From Flavobacteriales bacterium (lineage in GTDB: Bacteria; Bacteroidota; Bacteroidia; Flavobacteriales_E; Vicingaceae), in assembly GCA_020635825.1 (NCBI GenBank), contig JACJZA010000034.1, forward strand, positions 1 through 16,268: DNA of 16,268 nucleotides, read 5' to 3'. Under the pieces are notes generated by a model. It did no database searches. It worked only from the letters and a program-made list of their open reading frames with translations, and was not told the origin of the DNA. Shown in pieces: positions 1 through 7,118 of the stretch. Position numbers and translations under genes: made by a program. The first letter of the stretch is position 1; each line of letters starts with the position of its first letter.

Positions 1-1406
1 ATCATCTAAAAAAATACAGAGTAAGCAAATACCCTTTCGATAACAAAATATCTAAAACACAATACGAACAAATAATGGAAACTGCCAGAAAAAGAACTGC
101 TCGTTATCGAATTTTAGCTGGTAAAGAATGTGCTAATTGTGGTAGGAGAGGAAATGTGATACAAAAAAAGAGTGGATATTTTGTTTGTTCTGCTGAAGAT
201 TGTGGACATAAAACCAGAGTAGTTCCTAAAGATTCTATCAATATCATTTTCGATACCCCTCAAAAAATGAAGGTCTTTGCTTATCAAGGAGATATTGATA
301 CAGTATTTTCTCCAAACGATTCCATAAGGTATTACAAAAGCTTTTTACAAACGGGCTTAATGTCTGTTGATCCACACACGGGTTATATCAAAGCTTGGGT
401 TGGTGGTACTGACTATAAGAATTTTGCCTACGACCATGTTAAACTATCTCGTCGACAAGTTGGTTCTACATTTAAACCATTTGTTTATTCAACTGCCATT
501 CAAAATGGTTATTCACCTTGTTATGAAGTAACCAATACCAAATACACTTTTCATAAAGGAGAATTTGGTTTATTAAAAGACTGGTCACCTAAAAACTCTG
601 ATGGACTATATGGCTGTGATGTTTCTTTGAAATATGCATTAGCCAACTCTATGAACACTATTACAGCATGGATTATGAAACAATTTGGCCCACAAGCTGT
701 TGTAAATCAGGCACGAGCAATGGGAATTACAAGTCCATTAGAACCTGTGCCTTCTCTTTGTTTGGGAGTAGCAGATTTAAGCGTTTATGAAATGGTAGGT
801 GCAAATGCCACCATGGCTAATAAAGGAGTATGGATAGAACCAAGTATGTTTACGCGAATCGAAGATAAGCATGGAAACGTTATTGTAGATTTCAAACCAA
901 AAACCAATGAAGCCATGAGTGAAGAAACTGCTTATGTTATGCTTGATTTGATGAAAGGAGTAGTAGATGGAGAATACAATAAATGCATGGGAGATTTAAT
1001 GAAAAATCCGAGATATACAAGCGGTACGGGTATGAGATTACGAGGAAGTATATCTGAATCAAGACCGTATGTTGGGCATCGTTACCCAATTGCAGGTAAA
1101 ACTGGGACAACACAGAACAACTCAGATGGTTGGTTTATGGGAATAACTCCCGACTTAGTTACAGGTGTATGGGTAGGTGCAGAAGACAGAAGTATTCGTT
1201 TTGCCACGACTGATATGGGTCAAGGAGCTAATACTGCTTTGCCAATTTGGGGTTATTATATGCAAAAAGTACATGCAGATTCAAGCATCAAAATTTCCTC
1301 TGGAGATTTTGAAAGACCTGAAAAACCACTTACTATAGAATTAGATTGTGTAAAATATAAATTAGGGAATTCTATGAATAATGGATTCAATGATGTTCCT
1401 TATTAA
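1..1406 (+). CDS. Class A penicillin-binding protein (PBP1A-like), 3' part, 5' end outside window
   Basis: This is the C-terminal part of a bifunctional peptidoglycan synthase. The reading frame is open from base 3, so the ATG at 75 is internal and the gene is cut by the window edge; the glycosyltransferase domain would lie upstream. The transpeptidase domain makes peptide cross-links on the outer face of the cytoplasmic membrane. Counting from the Met at 75, the three penicilloyl-serine motifs are intact: STFK at 131-134 (catalytic Ser131), SMN at 192-194 and KTGT from 342. Before the domain, at residues about 17-46, lies a CxxC-x15-Cx4C segment (Cys19, 22, 38, 43) resembling a zinc ribbon. 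It sits where related PBPs, as I recall them, have a short plain linker. After the KTG motif the sequence GWFMGITPDLVTGVWVG is typical of the family. The stop is 11 bp before scoA. Family assignment is very secure; the role of the cysteines is unknown. Confidence 0.95.
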   Translation, partial: HLKKYRVSKYPFDNKISKTQYEQIMETARKRTARYRILAGKECANCGRRGNVIQKKSGYFVCSAEDCGHKTRVVPKDSINIIFDTPQKMKVFAYQGDIDTVFSPNDSIRYYKSFLQTGLMSVDPHTGYIKAWVGGTDYKNFAYDHVKLSRRQVGSTFKPFVYSTAIQNGYSPCYEVTNTKYTFHKGEFGLLKDWSPKNSDGLYGCDVSLKYALANSMNTITAWIMKQFGPQAVVNQARAMGITSPLEPVPSLCLGVADLSVYEMVGANATMANKGVWIEPSMFTRIEDKHGNVIVDFKPKTNEAMSEETAYVMLDLMKGVVDGEYNKCMGDLMKNPRYTSGTGMRLRGSISESRPYVGHRYPIAGKTGTTQNNSDGWFMGITPDLVTGVWVGAEDRSIRFATTDMGQGANTALPIWGYYMQKVHADSSIKISSGDFERPEKPLTIELDCVKYKLGNSMNNGFNDVPY

Positions 1407-1417
1407 AATTTAAAAAT

Positions 1418-2122
1418 ATGAGTATTAACAAAGTTGTAGCAAATGCTCAGGAGGCGACCAAAGATATTAAAGACAATATGACTTTAATGCTTGGAGGTTT
1501 TGGATTGTGTGGTATTCCTGAAAATTGTATTACTGAATTAGTAAAAATGCAAGTTAAAGGATTAACCTGTATTTCAAATAATGCAGGTGTTGATGATTTT
1601 GGCTTGGGATTATTACTTCAGCAAAAACAAATAAAAAAAATGATTTCTTCCTATGTCGGCGAAAACGATGAATTTGAACGCCAAATGTTGAGTGGAGAAT
1701 TGGAAGTTGATTTAATTCCTCAAGGTTCATTAGCAGAAAGATGTAGAGCCGGTGGTGCCGGTATTCCAGCATTTTTTACTCCAGCAGGTTATGGTACTGA
1801 AATTGCAGAAGGAAAAGAAGTTCGAATTTTTGATGGTAAACCTCATATTTTAGAATCTGCATTACATGCCGATTTTGCAATTGTAAAGGCGTGGAAAGGA
1901 GATACTGCCGGAAATTTGATTTATAAAGCTACAGCTCGTAATTTTAATCCAATGATGGCAATGGCAGGAAAAATTACCATTGCTGAAGTGGAAGAACTAG
2001 TTCCAGAAGGAGAATTAGACCCTAATTTTATTCATACACCAGGAATATTTGTCCAAAGAATTTTCCAAGGAAGTAACTATGAAAAACGAATTGAACAAAG
2101 AACTGTTAGACAAAAAGGATAA
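1418..2122 (+). CDS. scoA: 3-oxoacid CoA-transferase subunit A
   Basis: Alpha subunit of succinyl-CoA:3-ketoacid (acetoacetate) CoA-transferase, a cytoplasmic enzyme that moves CoA between succinyl-CoA and acetoacetate in ketone-body and short-chain acid metabolism. The 234-residue length is normal for a separate A subunit. Residues 19-34 (DNMTLMLGGFGLCGIP) match the CoA-transferase family I signature 1, with the glycine-rich GGFxxxGxP core. Further family landmarks are GGAGIPAFFTPAGYGT and YKATARNFNP. The ATG lies 11 bp after the PBP stop and the stop is 3 bp before scoB, so the two subunits are almost certainly co-transcribed and perhaps translationally coupled. No good Shine-Dalgarno is visible, as is usual in Bacteroidota. 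Acid specificity cannot be read from the sequence; AtoD-like acetate transfer is an alternative. Confidence 0.96.
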   Translation: MSINKVVANAQEATKDIKDNMTLMLGGFGLCGIPENCITELVKMQVKGLTCISNNAGVDDFGLGLLLQQKQIKKMISSYVGENDEFERQMLSGELEVDLIPQGSLAERCRAGGAGIPAFFTPAGYGTEIAEGKEVRIFDGKPHILESALHADFAIVKAWKGDTAGNLIYKATARNFNPMMAMAGKITIAEVEELVPEGELDPNFIHTPGIFVQRIFQGSNYEKRIEQRTVRQKG

Positions 2123-2125
2123 ATT

Positions 2126-2782
2126 ATGGCTTTAGATAAAAACGGTATAGCAAAAAGAATTGCACAAGAATTAAAAGATGGTTGGTATGTAAATTTAGGT
2201 ATTGGTATTCCAACCTTAGTTGCCAACTATATTCCTGATGGGATTACTGTTGAATTTCAATCAGAAAATGGCATATTAGGAATGGGACCATTTCCTTTTG
2301 AAGGTGATGAAGATGCCGATTTAATTAATGCAGGTAAACAAACTGTAACCTTAATGCCTGGTGCTTCTATATTTGATTCTGCAACCAGTTTTGCTATGAT
2401 TAGAGGACAACACGTTCAGTTAACTGTATTAGGTGCTATGGAAGTAGCTCAAAATGGAGATATTGCTAACTGGAAAATTCCAGGAATGATGGTAAAAGGA
2501 ATGGGTGGAGCAATGGATTTAGTAGCTTCTGCTAAGAATATAATTGTTGCTATGATGCACACCAATAAAAAAGGGGAAAGTAAAATTTTAAAAAATTGTA
2601 CTTTACCTCTAACAGGTGTAGGTTGTGTAACTAAAGTGGTTACCAACTTAGCAGTTTTAGATATTAAAGACAATGCTTTTCATTTAGTTGAAAGAGCTCC
2701 TGGAGTGAGTGTAGAAGAAATAAAAGCAGCAACAGAAGGAGATTTAATTATTCCGGATATAGTTCCCGAAATGATAGTTTAA
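2126..2782 (+). CDS. scoB: 3-oxoacid CoA-transferase subunit B
   Basis: Beta subunit of the same CoA-transferase and the one that carries the catalytic glutamate. Residues 44-49 (FQSENG) match the family I signature 2. Glu47 is the expected nucleophile that forms the glutamyl-CoA thioester, and it is followed by ILGMGP as in characterised SCOT enzymes. Residues around 77-94 (MPGASIFDSATSFAMIRG) and the MKGMGGAMDL-type segment are also typical. At 218 residues it is full length. It starts 3 bp after scoA and is followed within 10 bp by a strong hairpin terminator, so it is the last gene of its transcript. Confidence 0.97.
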   Translation: MALDKNGIAKRIAQELKDGWYVNLGIGIPTLVANYIPDGITVEFQSENGILGMGPFPFEGDEDADLINAGKQTVTLMPGASIFDSATSFAMIRGQHVQLTVLGAMEVAQNGDIANWKIPGMMVKGMGGAMDLVASAKNIIVAMMHTNKKGESKILKNCTLPLTGVGCVTKVVTNLAVLDIKDNAFHLVERAPGVSVEEIKAATEGDLIIPDIVPEMIV

Positions 2783-2788
2783 TGCATA

Positions 2789-2818
2789 AAAAAAGCCGTT
2801 TTAATAAACGGCTTTTTT
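2789..2818. terminator. Bidirectional intrinsic terminator between scoB and the ppiD-like gene
   Basis: A perfect inverted repeat: GCCGTTT at 2795-2801 pairs with AAACGGC at 2806-2812 around a 4-nt loop, and an A-run on the left is mirrored by a T-run on the right. Read on either strand it gives a GC-containing stem followed by a U tract. It lies just after the scoB stop on the plus strand and 15 bp after the PPIase stop on the minus strand, so it can end both converging transcripts. Confidence 0.9.
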
Positions 2819-2833
2819 ATTTTATTACTCCTA

Positions 2834-4909
2834 TTAATAGAATTTATATCTGTTATCTTTAATACCAAACTTCTCTTTTAAAGCATCCATTGCTCTATTA
2901 GTATTATTACTTAGCATTTGTGTCATTTGTACTTTATTAGCACTATAATCTGCATTAGCATCAGCTGCTACAACATCTTCAACCATAATTACAAAAACAC
3001 CTGTTTGTCCTTCTAATGGAATACTCATTTGTCCTTTTTGTAAAGTAGGTATCATTCCAATGATACGAGGTTCTTGACCCATTCCAGGAACTGAATAATT
3101 CGCAAAGTTGACATCTTTAGCCGATTCTATATTTCCACCAATTGTAGATGCAATTTCCTCTAAGTTCGATTTACCTGACATCTCTTCGATGAACATTTTA
3201 GCCTTTTTAGCTTTTTTAGCACCCAATTCTACTTGTATTTCCACTTGTTCCATTGGTGCAATTCCATCTTCTTTAACTTCTGCCAAATGAGCTACAATAA
3301 ATGTATTGTCAAATTGAAATGGAGCAGAAACGGAACCTTTTTCATTATTAAATGCCCAACGAATTAATTCTCTTGGTGATTCTAATCCGGCAATGGCTTT
3401 ATCATTTACTTTAACCTCAGCTACTCTTTTAATTATCTCACCACTTTCTGTAGCTTTAGTAAAATTAGATGACGTATTGTTCTCTGAATAAAATGCACTT
3501 GCTTTTGCAAATACAGCATCAAAAGTCTCATTGCTTGGCTCAATATTTCTCACAATTATTCCAGCCTGCACCTTTTTAACTAATGGTCCTTGATCTAAAA
3601 TTTGAATTAAATGGTAACCATATTGAGTTTGAACTATCGTTAATTCTCCTTTCTTCCCATTGAAACAAGCATCATTAAATTGAGGAACCATTTGTCCTTC
3701 TCTGAACCAACCTAAGTCTCCACCTTCAATAGCAGAACCAACATCTTCAGACATTTCTTTAGCTATTGCTGCAAAATCCCCTCCTTTTGATACGATATTT
3801 TTAACACTATCTAATTTCGCCTCTAAAGTAGTATCCGTTGGTTGACCAGTAGTTTTAAGCAAAATATGTCTTGCTTTTACTGAATCAGGAACTAATTTAT
3901 TAGCTGTAAGTTTTGCAATAACAAATGTATTTCCTTCTTCATAAGGTCCAACCATTGTTCCTACTTCAGCGTCAAAAAATGAAGAATCAGGTATCATTGC
4001 CAAATCTTCTCTAGTGTAATATCTTGCATCAAAAGGAACATCCGAATTGAACATCACGTAAGCTGAATCATTTACTGAAGCTTTAAACTCTTCGAAAGTT
4101 TGTTCAGCCCATTTTTTAGTTTCTTCAATATCTTGTTCAGAAGGGACTACATCATATCTCACATATTCAATCTCTCTTGAAGCTTCTTGTTTGTACTCGT
4201 GTTTGTGTTCGTTATAATAAGCCAATTTTTCCTCATCTGTAATAGTAATAGAACTATCCGGAACAGTAAAATATCTTTTAGCTACAAACTTGATGTTTCT
4301 TTTTTCATTTTGCTCAATCATTGCTTTTTTAGCAAAAGCAGATGGAGCGTACATTCCTTTTTTAATCAAGTTAAAATACTTCGAACCAACTCTTTCTTTT
4401 TGGATTCCTTGCTCAAACAATAACCATTGGTTTTTATTGTCAACCGGCATTGTTTCTAAGCTTTTTAAGAATTGTAAAACCTGTGCAGAACTAAATTCAC
4501 CTGTTTGAGGATTTGTAAAAGCCTGCTTAACTTGAGGATGAGGATCGTTTCCTTGAACCATATCAAACAACTCTTGAGGACTCACTGCAATTCCTAATTC
4601 TGCTATTTGGCTACCCAAAACATGGTCACGAACTATTTCATTCCATACTTGTTCACGAATTGATTCACGAATTTGTTCGTTTGCTGCTTGTCTATTTTGA
4701 GACTCCCATCTCGCTATAGATTCTTCATACTTATTATTGAAGTCTTGTCCTGAAATTTCAACATCGCCTATTTCTCCAATACTGTTAGGGTCTCCAAAAA
4801 ATGTTTGACCTGATCTAAATAAATCTCCAAGGATAAAAGCCAACATTGCTACCCCAATGATGATAAGTAGCAAACCTGATTTCTCTCTAATTTTTCCTAT
4901 TACTGCCAT
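2834..4909 (-). CDS. ppiD: PpiD/SurA-like periplasmic peptidyl-prolyl isomerase (parvulin type)
   Basis: A 691-residue membrane-anchored folding factor. Residues 1-10 are short and basic, and 11-30 form one hydrophobic helix, leaving the rest in the periplasm. This is the architecture of PpiD, which helps exported and outer-membrane proteins fold as they leave the Sec translocon. A SurA_N-like helical region spans roughly 35-200. A clear parvulin rotamase domain covers about 345-440, with KARHILLK, GGDFAAIAKEMSED, GGDLGWF and the closing YGYHLIQI. The remaining 250 residues probably form a further chaperone region and perhaps a degenerate rotamase unit, but I cannot show that. It is the last gene of the envelope cluster, separated from the CNNM gene by 145 bp. 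A candidate promoter in that gap would allow independent expression. It is PpiD by architecture; orthology with the E. coli gene is not shown. Confidence 0.9.
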   Translation of the reverse strand: MAVIGKIREKSGLLLIIIGVAMLAFILGDLFRSGQTFFGDPNSIGEIGDVEISGQDFNNKYEESIARWESQNRQAANEQIRESIREQVWNEIVRDHVLGSQIAELGIAVSPQELFDMVQGNDPHPQVKQAFTNPQTGEFSSAQVLQFLKSLETMPVDNKNQWLLFEQGIQKERVGSKYFNLIKKGMYAPSAFAKKAMIEQNEKRNIKFVAKRYFTVPDSSITITDEEKLAYYNEHKHEYKQEASREIEYVRYDVVPSEQDIEETKKWAEQTFEEFKASVNDSAYVMFNSDVPFDARYYTREDLAMIPDSSFFDAEVGTMVGPYEEGNTFVIAKLTANKLVPDSVKARHILLKTTGQPTDTTLEAKLDSVKNIVSKGGDFAAIAKEMSEDVGSAIEGGDLGWFREGQMVPQFNDACFNGKKGELTIVQTQYGYHLIQILDQGPLVKKVQAGIIVRNIEPSNETFDAVFAKASAFYSENNTSSNFTKATESGEIIKRVAEVKVNDKAIAGLESPRELIRWAFNNEKGSVSAPFQFDNTFIVAHLAEVKEDGIAPMEQVEIQVELGAKKAKKAKMFIEEMSGKSNLEEIASTIGGNIESAKDVNFANYSVPGMGQEPRIIGMIPTLQKGQMSIPLEGQTGVFVIMVEDVVAADANADYSANKVQMTQMLSNNTNRAMDALKEKFGIKDNRYKFY

Positions 4910-4931
4910 TTTATAAAAAATATTTGGGTTG

Positions 4932-4939
4932 CGAATATA
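4932..4939 (-). promoter_or_regulatory. Candidate -7 box for the PpiD-like gene
   Basis: On the minus strand the gap upstream of the PPIase gene reads TATATTCG, one mismatch from the Bacteroidota -7 consensus TAnnTTTG, about 23 bp before the ATG. There is no clean TTTG at the expected -33 spacing. The 145-bp gap is the largest in the cluster, which makes an extra promoter here reasonable, but the match is imperfect. Confidence 0.35.
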
Positions 4940-5054
4940 CGATTGTTGGTTGAAATAAAAAAGAAGAATTTTATTAATTAATTTTTTAATGGGAAGTCAA
5001 CCTATAACTAGAATTCATAGGCACAATATTTAATGCAAAAAACCAAGAAAAAAG

Positions 5055-6305
5055 TTACAAAACTTCGAGAGTAATTATCTCAATTTTATTATCACTTACT
5101 TCTTCTATTTTTATAGAGAATTTATCAAAATTGATGACTTCATCTTTCTCAGGAATACTTTCATGTTGATAAATTACCAAACCTCCAAGTGTCTCATATT
5201 CTTCAGATTCGGGAAGGGTTAATTTATATTTTTCATTAATGTAATCTATTTCTGTTTTGGCAGAAAAACGAAATTTGTTCTCATCAATTTTCTCTTCCAC
5301 CAATTCTTCCACATCATATTCATCTTCAATTTCACCAAAAATTTCCTCAACAATATCCTCCATAGTAATTAATCCTGAAGTACCTCCAAACTCATCAACT
5401 ACCACAGCCATACTTCTACGCTGTTTAATAAATTGCTTTAAAATCTCGTTGGCTGGCATCGATTCAGGAATAATAGCCACCGGCAACAGAATTGATTTAA
5501 TTGACTCTGGTTTTTTAAACAATTCCAAAGAGTGCGTATAACCAATAATATTATCAATATTATCTCTATATATTAAGATTTTGGAAAGCCCTGTTTCTAT
5601 AAATTGATCTCTAAGTTCTTCTATGCTGTTTTCTACATTCATAGCAACAATCTCTGTCCTATGAATCATGCATTCACGAGCTTTCACATCAGAAAAATCA
5701 AGTGCATTTTTAAAAATTTGTATTTCATGATCAATATCTTCTCCTTCTTCTTGTCTTTCTTGAACATCTAACACAAAATGTTCTAAATCTATTTTAGAAA
5801 ATGCCATACTGCTATCTGAAGTATCTATTTTAAATAATTTTAAAATACCATTAGAAATGGCTATTGTAAATGCATTAAAAGGGTATAGAATAACATAAAT
5901 TATTTTAAGAGGTATCGCTCCAATTTTAAGGGTTTGGTTAGGATTTATTCTAAGTAAAGCTTTGGGCAAAAATTCTGCAAAAAACAAAACCAACAAAGTA
6001 GAAATAATGGTTTGAATTAATAAAACGGCAATTTCATTTTGAGTAACCTCATAAATTTTAGGCTCTAAAATTTTTGCCATCAGCATACCATAAATTACCA
6101 AAGCAACATTATTCCCCAAAAGCATAGCGCTAATAAACTTAGCAGGATTTTGCATAAACCCCGAAAGTATACCAGCTGCAATCCCTCCTTGTTTTTTATC
6201 CAACTCAATTTTTAATTTATTGGCGGAGACAAAAGCTATTTCCATTCCTGAGAAGAATGCTGAAAAAAATATGGCTAAGATTAAAAAAACAAATGTTTCT
6301 GTCAT
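5055..6305 (-). CDS. CNNM/CBS/CorC-domain integral membrane protein (hemolysin family)
   Basis: A 416-residue member of the CNNM (DUF21) transporter-associated family, linked in other organisms to Mg2+/Co2+ efflux. In Bacteroidota, GldE is a relative. Residues 1-160 form the CNNM membrane domain, with the early FFSGMEIAF motif (about 18-25) and several hydrophobic helices. A CBS pair follows at about 212-330, including VVVDEFGGTSGLITMEDIVEEIFGEI, the hallmark of the second CBS unit. The C-terminal CorC_HlyC domain (about 340-412) contains the TLGGLV motif. It lies 42 bp after the small membrane protein gene and upstream of the PpiD-like gene. The old name hemolysin reflects homology only; ion transport or an envelope-assembly role is more likely. 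I cannot tell whether it is GldE itself. Confidence 0.9.
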   Translation of the reverse strand: MTETFVFLILAIFFSAFFSGMEIAFVSANKLKIELDKKQGGIAAGILSGFMQNPAKFISAMLLGNNVALVIYGMLMAKILEPKIYEVTQNEIAVLLIQTIISTLLVLFFAEFLPKALLRINPNQTLKIGAIPLKIIYVILYPFNAFTIAISNGILKLFKIDTSDSSMAFSKIDLEHFVLDVQERQEEGEDIDHEIQIFKNALDFSDVKARECMIHRTEIVAMNVENSIEELRDQFIETGLSKILIYRDNIDNIIGYTHSLELFKKPESIKSILLPVAIIPESMPANEILKQFIKQRRSMAVVVDEFGGTSGLITMEDIVEEIFGEIEDEYDVEELVEEKIDENKFRFSAKTEIDYINEKYKLTLPESEEYETLGGLVIYQHESIPEKDEVINFDKFSIKIEEVSDNKIEIITLEVL

Positions 6306-6347
6306 AAACTCTAGGAAAAAATCCTACTCGTAAAGTTAAGGGAATTT

Positions 6348-6551
6348 TTATTTTTCAGGAGAATTATTTTCCATGCTTTTTCTTTGTCGACGACGTAAAA
6401 AATAGAGTATTACCGCTAAGCCACAAAAAACATAAAAAAACAGAGCATCAGTAAAATCAGGAACTGTAAAAAACTTATAGGTTCCTATTACTAAACAACA
6501 CACAGCAATTACCAACCACATTAACTCTAAAAATCGAATAACCTTATACAT
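6348..6551 (-). CDS. Small membrane protein (67 aa) between lptC and the CNNM gene
   Basis: A short ORF of 67 residues with an ATG start. Two hydrophobic helices at about 9-27 and 36-53 are separated by a short polar turn. A very basic stretch (RRRQRK) follows, with an acidic/polar tail. By the positive-inside rule both ends face the cytoplasm. It begins 6 bp after the lptC stop, on the same strand and within the operon spacing, which argues that it is real rather than chance. I do not recognise a named family, but small proteins of this kind next to lptC are familiar from Bacteroidota. Function unknown; a link to LPS transport or to the CNNM protein is only suggested by position. Confidence 0.7.
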   Translation of the reverse strand: MYKVIRFLELMWLVIAVCCLVIGTYKFFTVPDFTDALFFYVFCGLAVILYFLRRRQRKSMENNSPEK

Positions 6552-6557
6552 AATATT

Positions 6558-7118
6558 TTATTGAACGGTATCTTTTAAATTGATAATACCTTTTAATTTG
6601 AGGATTTTGTATTTTGTAAAATCTTCGTTTGCTTCCAATCCATCTCCCATTAATATCTCATCAGCAGTAGTAATTTTAACAAACTCATCAGAATAAATTT
6701 TTGCAGAATCTTGAATCCAAACCAAATGTTCGGTATTTAGTTTTTCTCCTTTTTCATTTATTACTATTACATCATTTTTAGCTTCCATAATATTTTCGGA
6801 AACTCTATTGATTGCATAATTAGCAGTTAATGTAGTAGTTACTTTTTGCAAAGAATCGTAAAAGAAAACTTCAATACCTGCCGGCATTTCCATATAGTTT
6901 TTTTCTCCGGCAAACTCTTTCATTTGTGGAGCTTTCACTTTTATTTTAGCATTGGCCTTCTCAGAATAAATCAACTCTACATCTTTTCCTGTTCTTATGG
7001 GTTGATTCGCATCGGCTGTGATGGCATTTACCTCATCAATATCATTTTCGCAAGAATAAAGAATCCCGATTATAAAAATAATCGGGATTAAATATGCTAT
7101 TGTAATTGGTTTAATCAT
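6558..7118 (-). CDS. lptC: LptC-like LPS export ABC transporter periplasmic lipoprotein
   Basis: A 186-residue protein of the LptC/YrbK family. LptC links the LptBFG ABC transporter to the periplasmic LptA bridge that carries LPS to the outer membrane. The N-terminus is a lipoprotein signal: a hydrophobic core at 8-21 and lipobox LYSC with the lipidated Cys at 23. E. coli LptC has a plain membrane helix instead; a lipid anchor is common for the Bacteroidota members. The body is beta-rich and contains the family pattern of an early segment on drug or sequence modification (MPAGIEVFFYD), TLTANYA, and NEKGEKLNTEHLVWIQDSAKIYSDEFVKI, as expected for the beta-jellyroll LptC fold. Its start overlaps the TPR gene stop by 8 bp, implying translational coupling. 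The signal-peptide coding region contains a perfect inverted repeat (separate entry). Confidence 0.88.
   Translation of the reverse strand: MIKPITIAYLIPIIFIIGILYSCENDIDEVNAITADANQPIRTGKDVELIYSEKANAKIKVKAPQMKEFAGEKNYMEMPAGIEVFFYDSLQKVTTTLTANYAINRVSENIMEAKNDVIVINEKGEKLNTEHLVWIQDSAKIYSDEFVKITTADEILMGDGLEANEDFTKYKILKLKGIINLKDTVQ
7062..7089. repeat. Perfect 12-bp inverted repeat inside lptC
   Basis: AATCCCGATTAT at 7062-7073 and its exact reverse complement ATAATCGGGATT at 7078-7089 are separated by AAAA. The palindrome lies wholly within codons 10-19 of lptC, which encode the hydrophobic core of the lipoprotein signal peptide. In the mRNA it would form a 12-bp stem with a UUUU loop about 30-57 nt after the start codon. 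It is not followed by a strong U tract, so it is not a classical terminator. Confidence 0.85.

Noticed and set aside
75..77. ATG at 75 as the true start of the PBP gene
   Set aside because: The same frame is open to the left edge of the window and encodes plausible PBP linker sequence, and a PBP without its upstream glycosyltransferase domain and membrane anchor would not be expected; the gene is simply cut by the window.
4187..4508. Plus-strand open frames within the PpiD-like gene and similar antisense frames elsewhere
   Set aside because: They are low-complexity shadows of the real minus-strand genes, without family resemblance, start context or conserved motifs.
5001..5021. CCTAT/ATAGG inverted repeat in the gap between the CNNM and PpiD-like genes
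   Set aside because: Only 5 bp pair around an 11-nt loop with no U tract, so it is too weak to call a terminator or operator.
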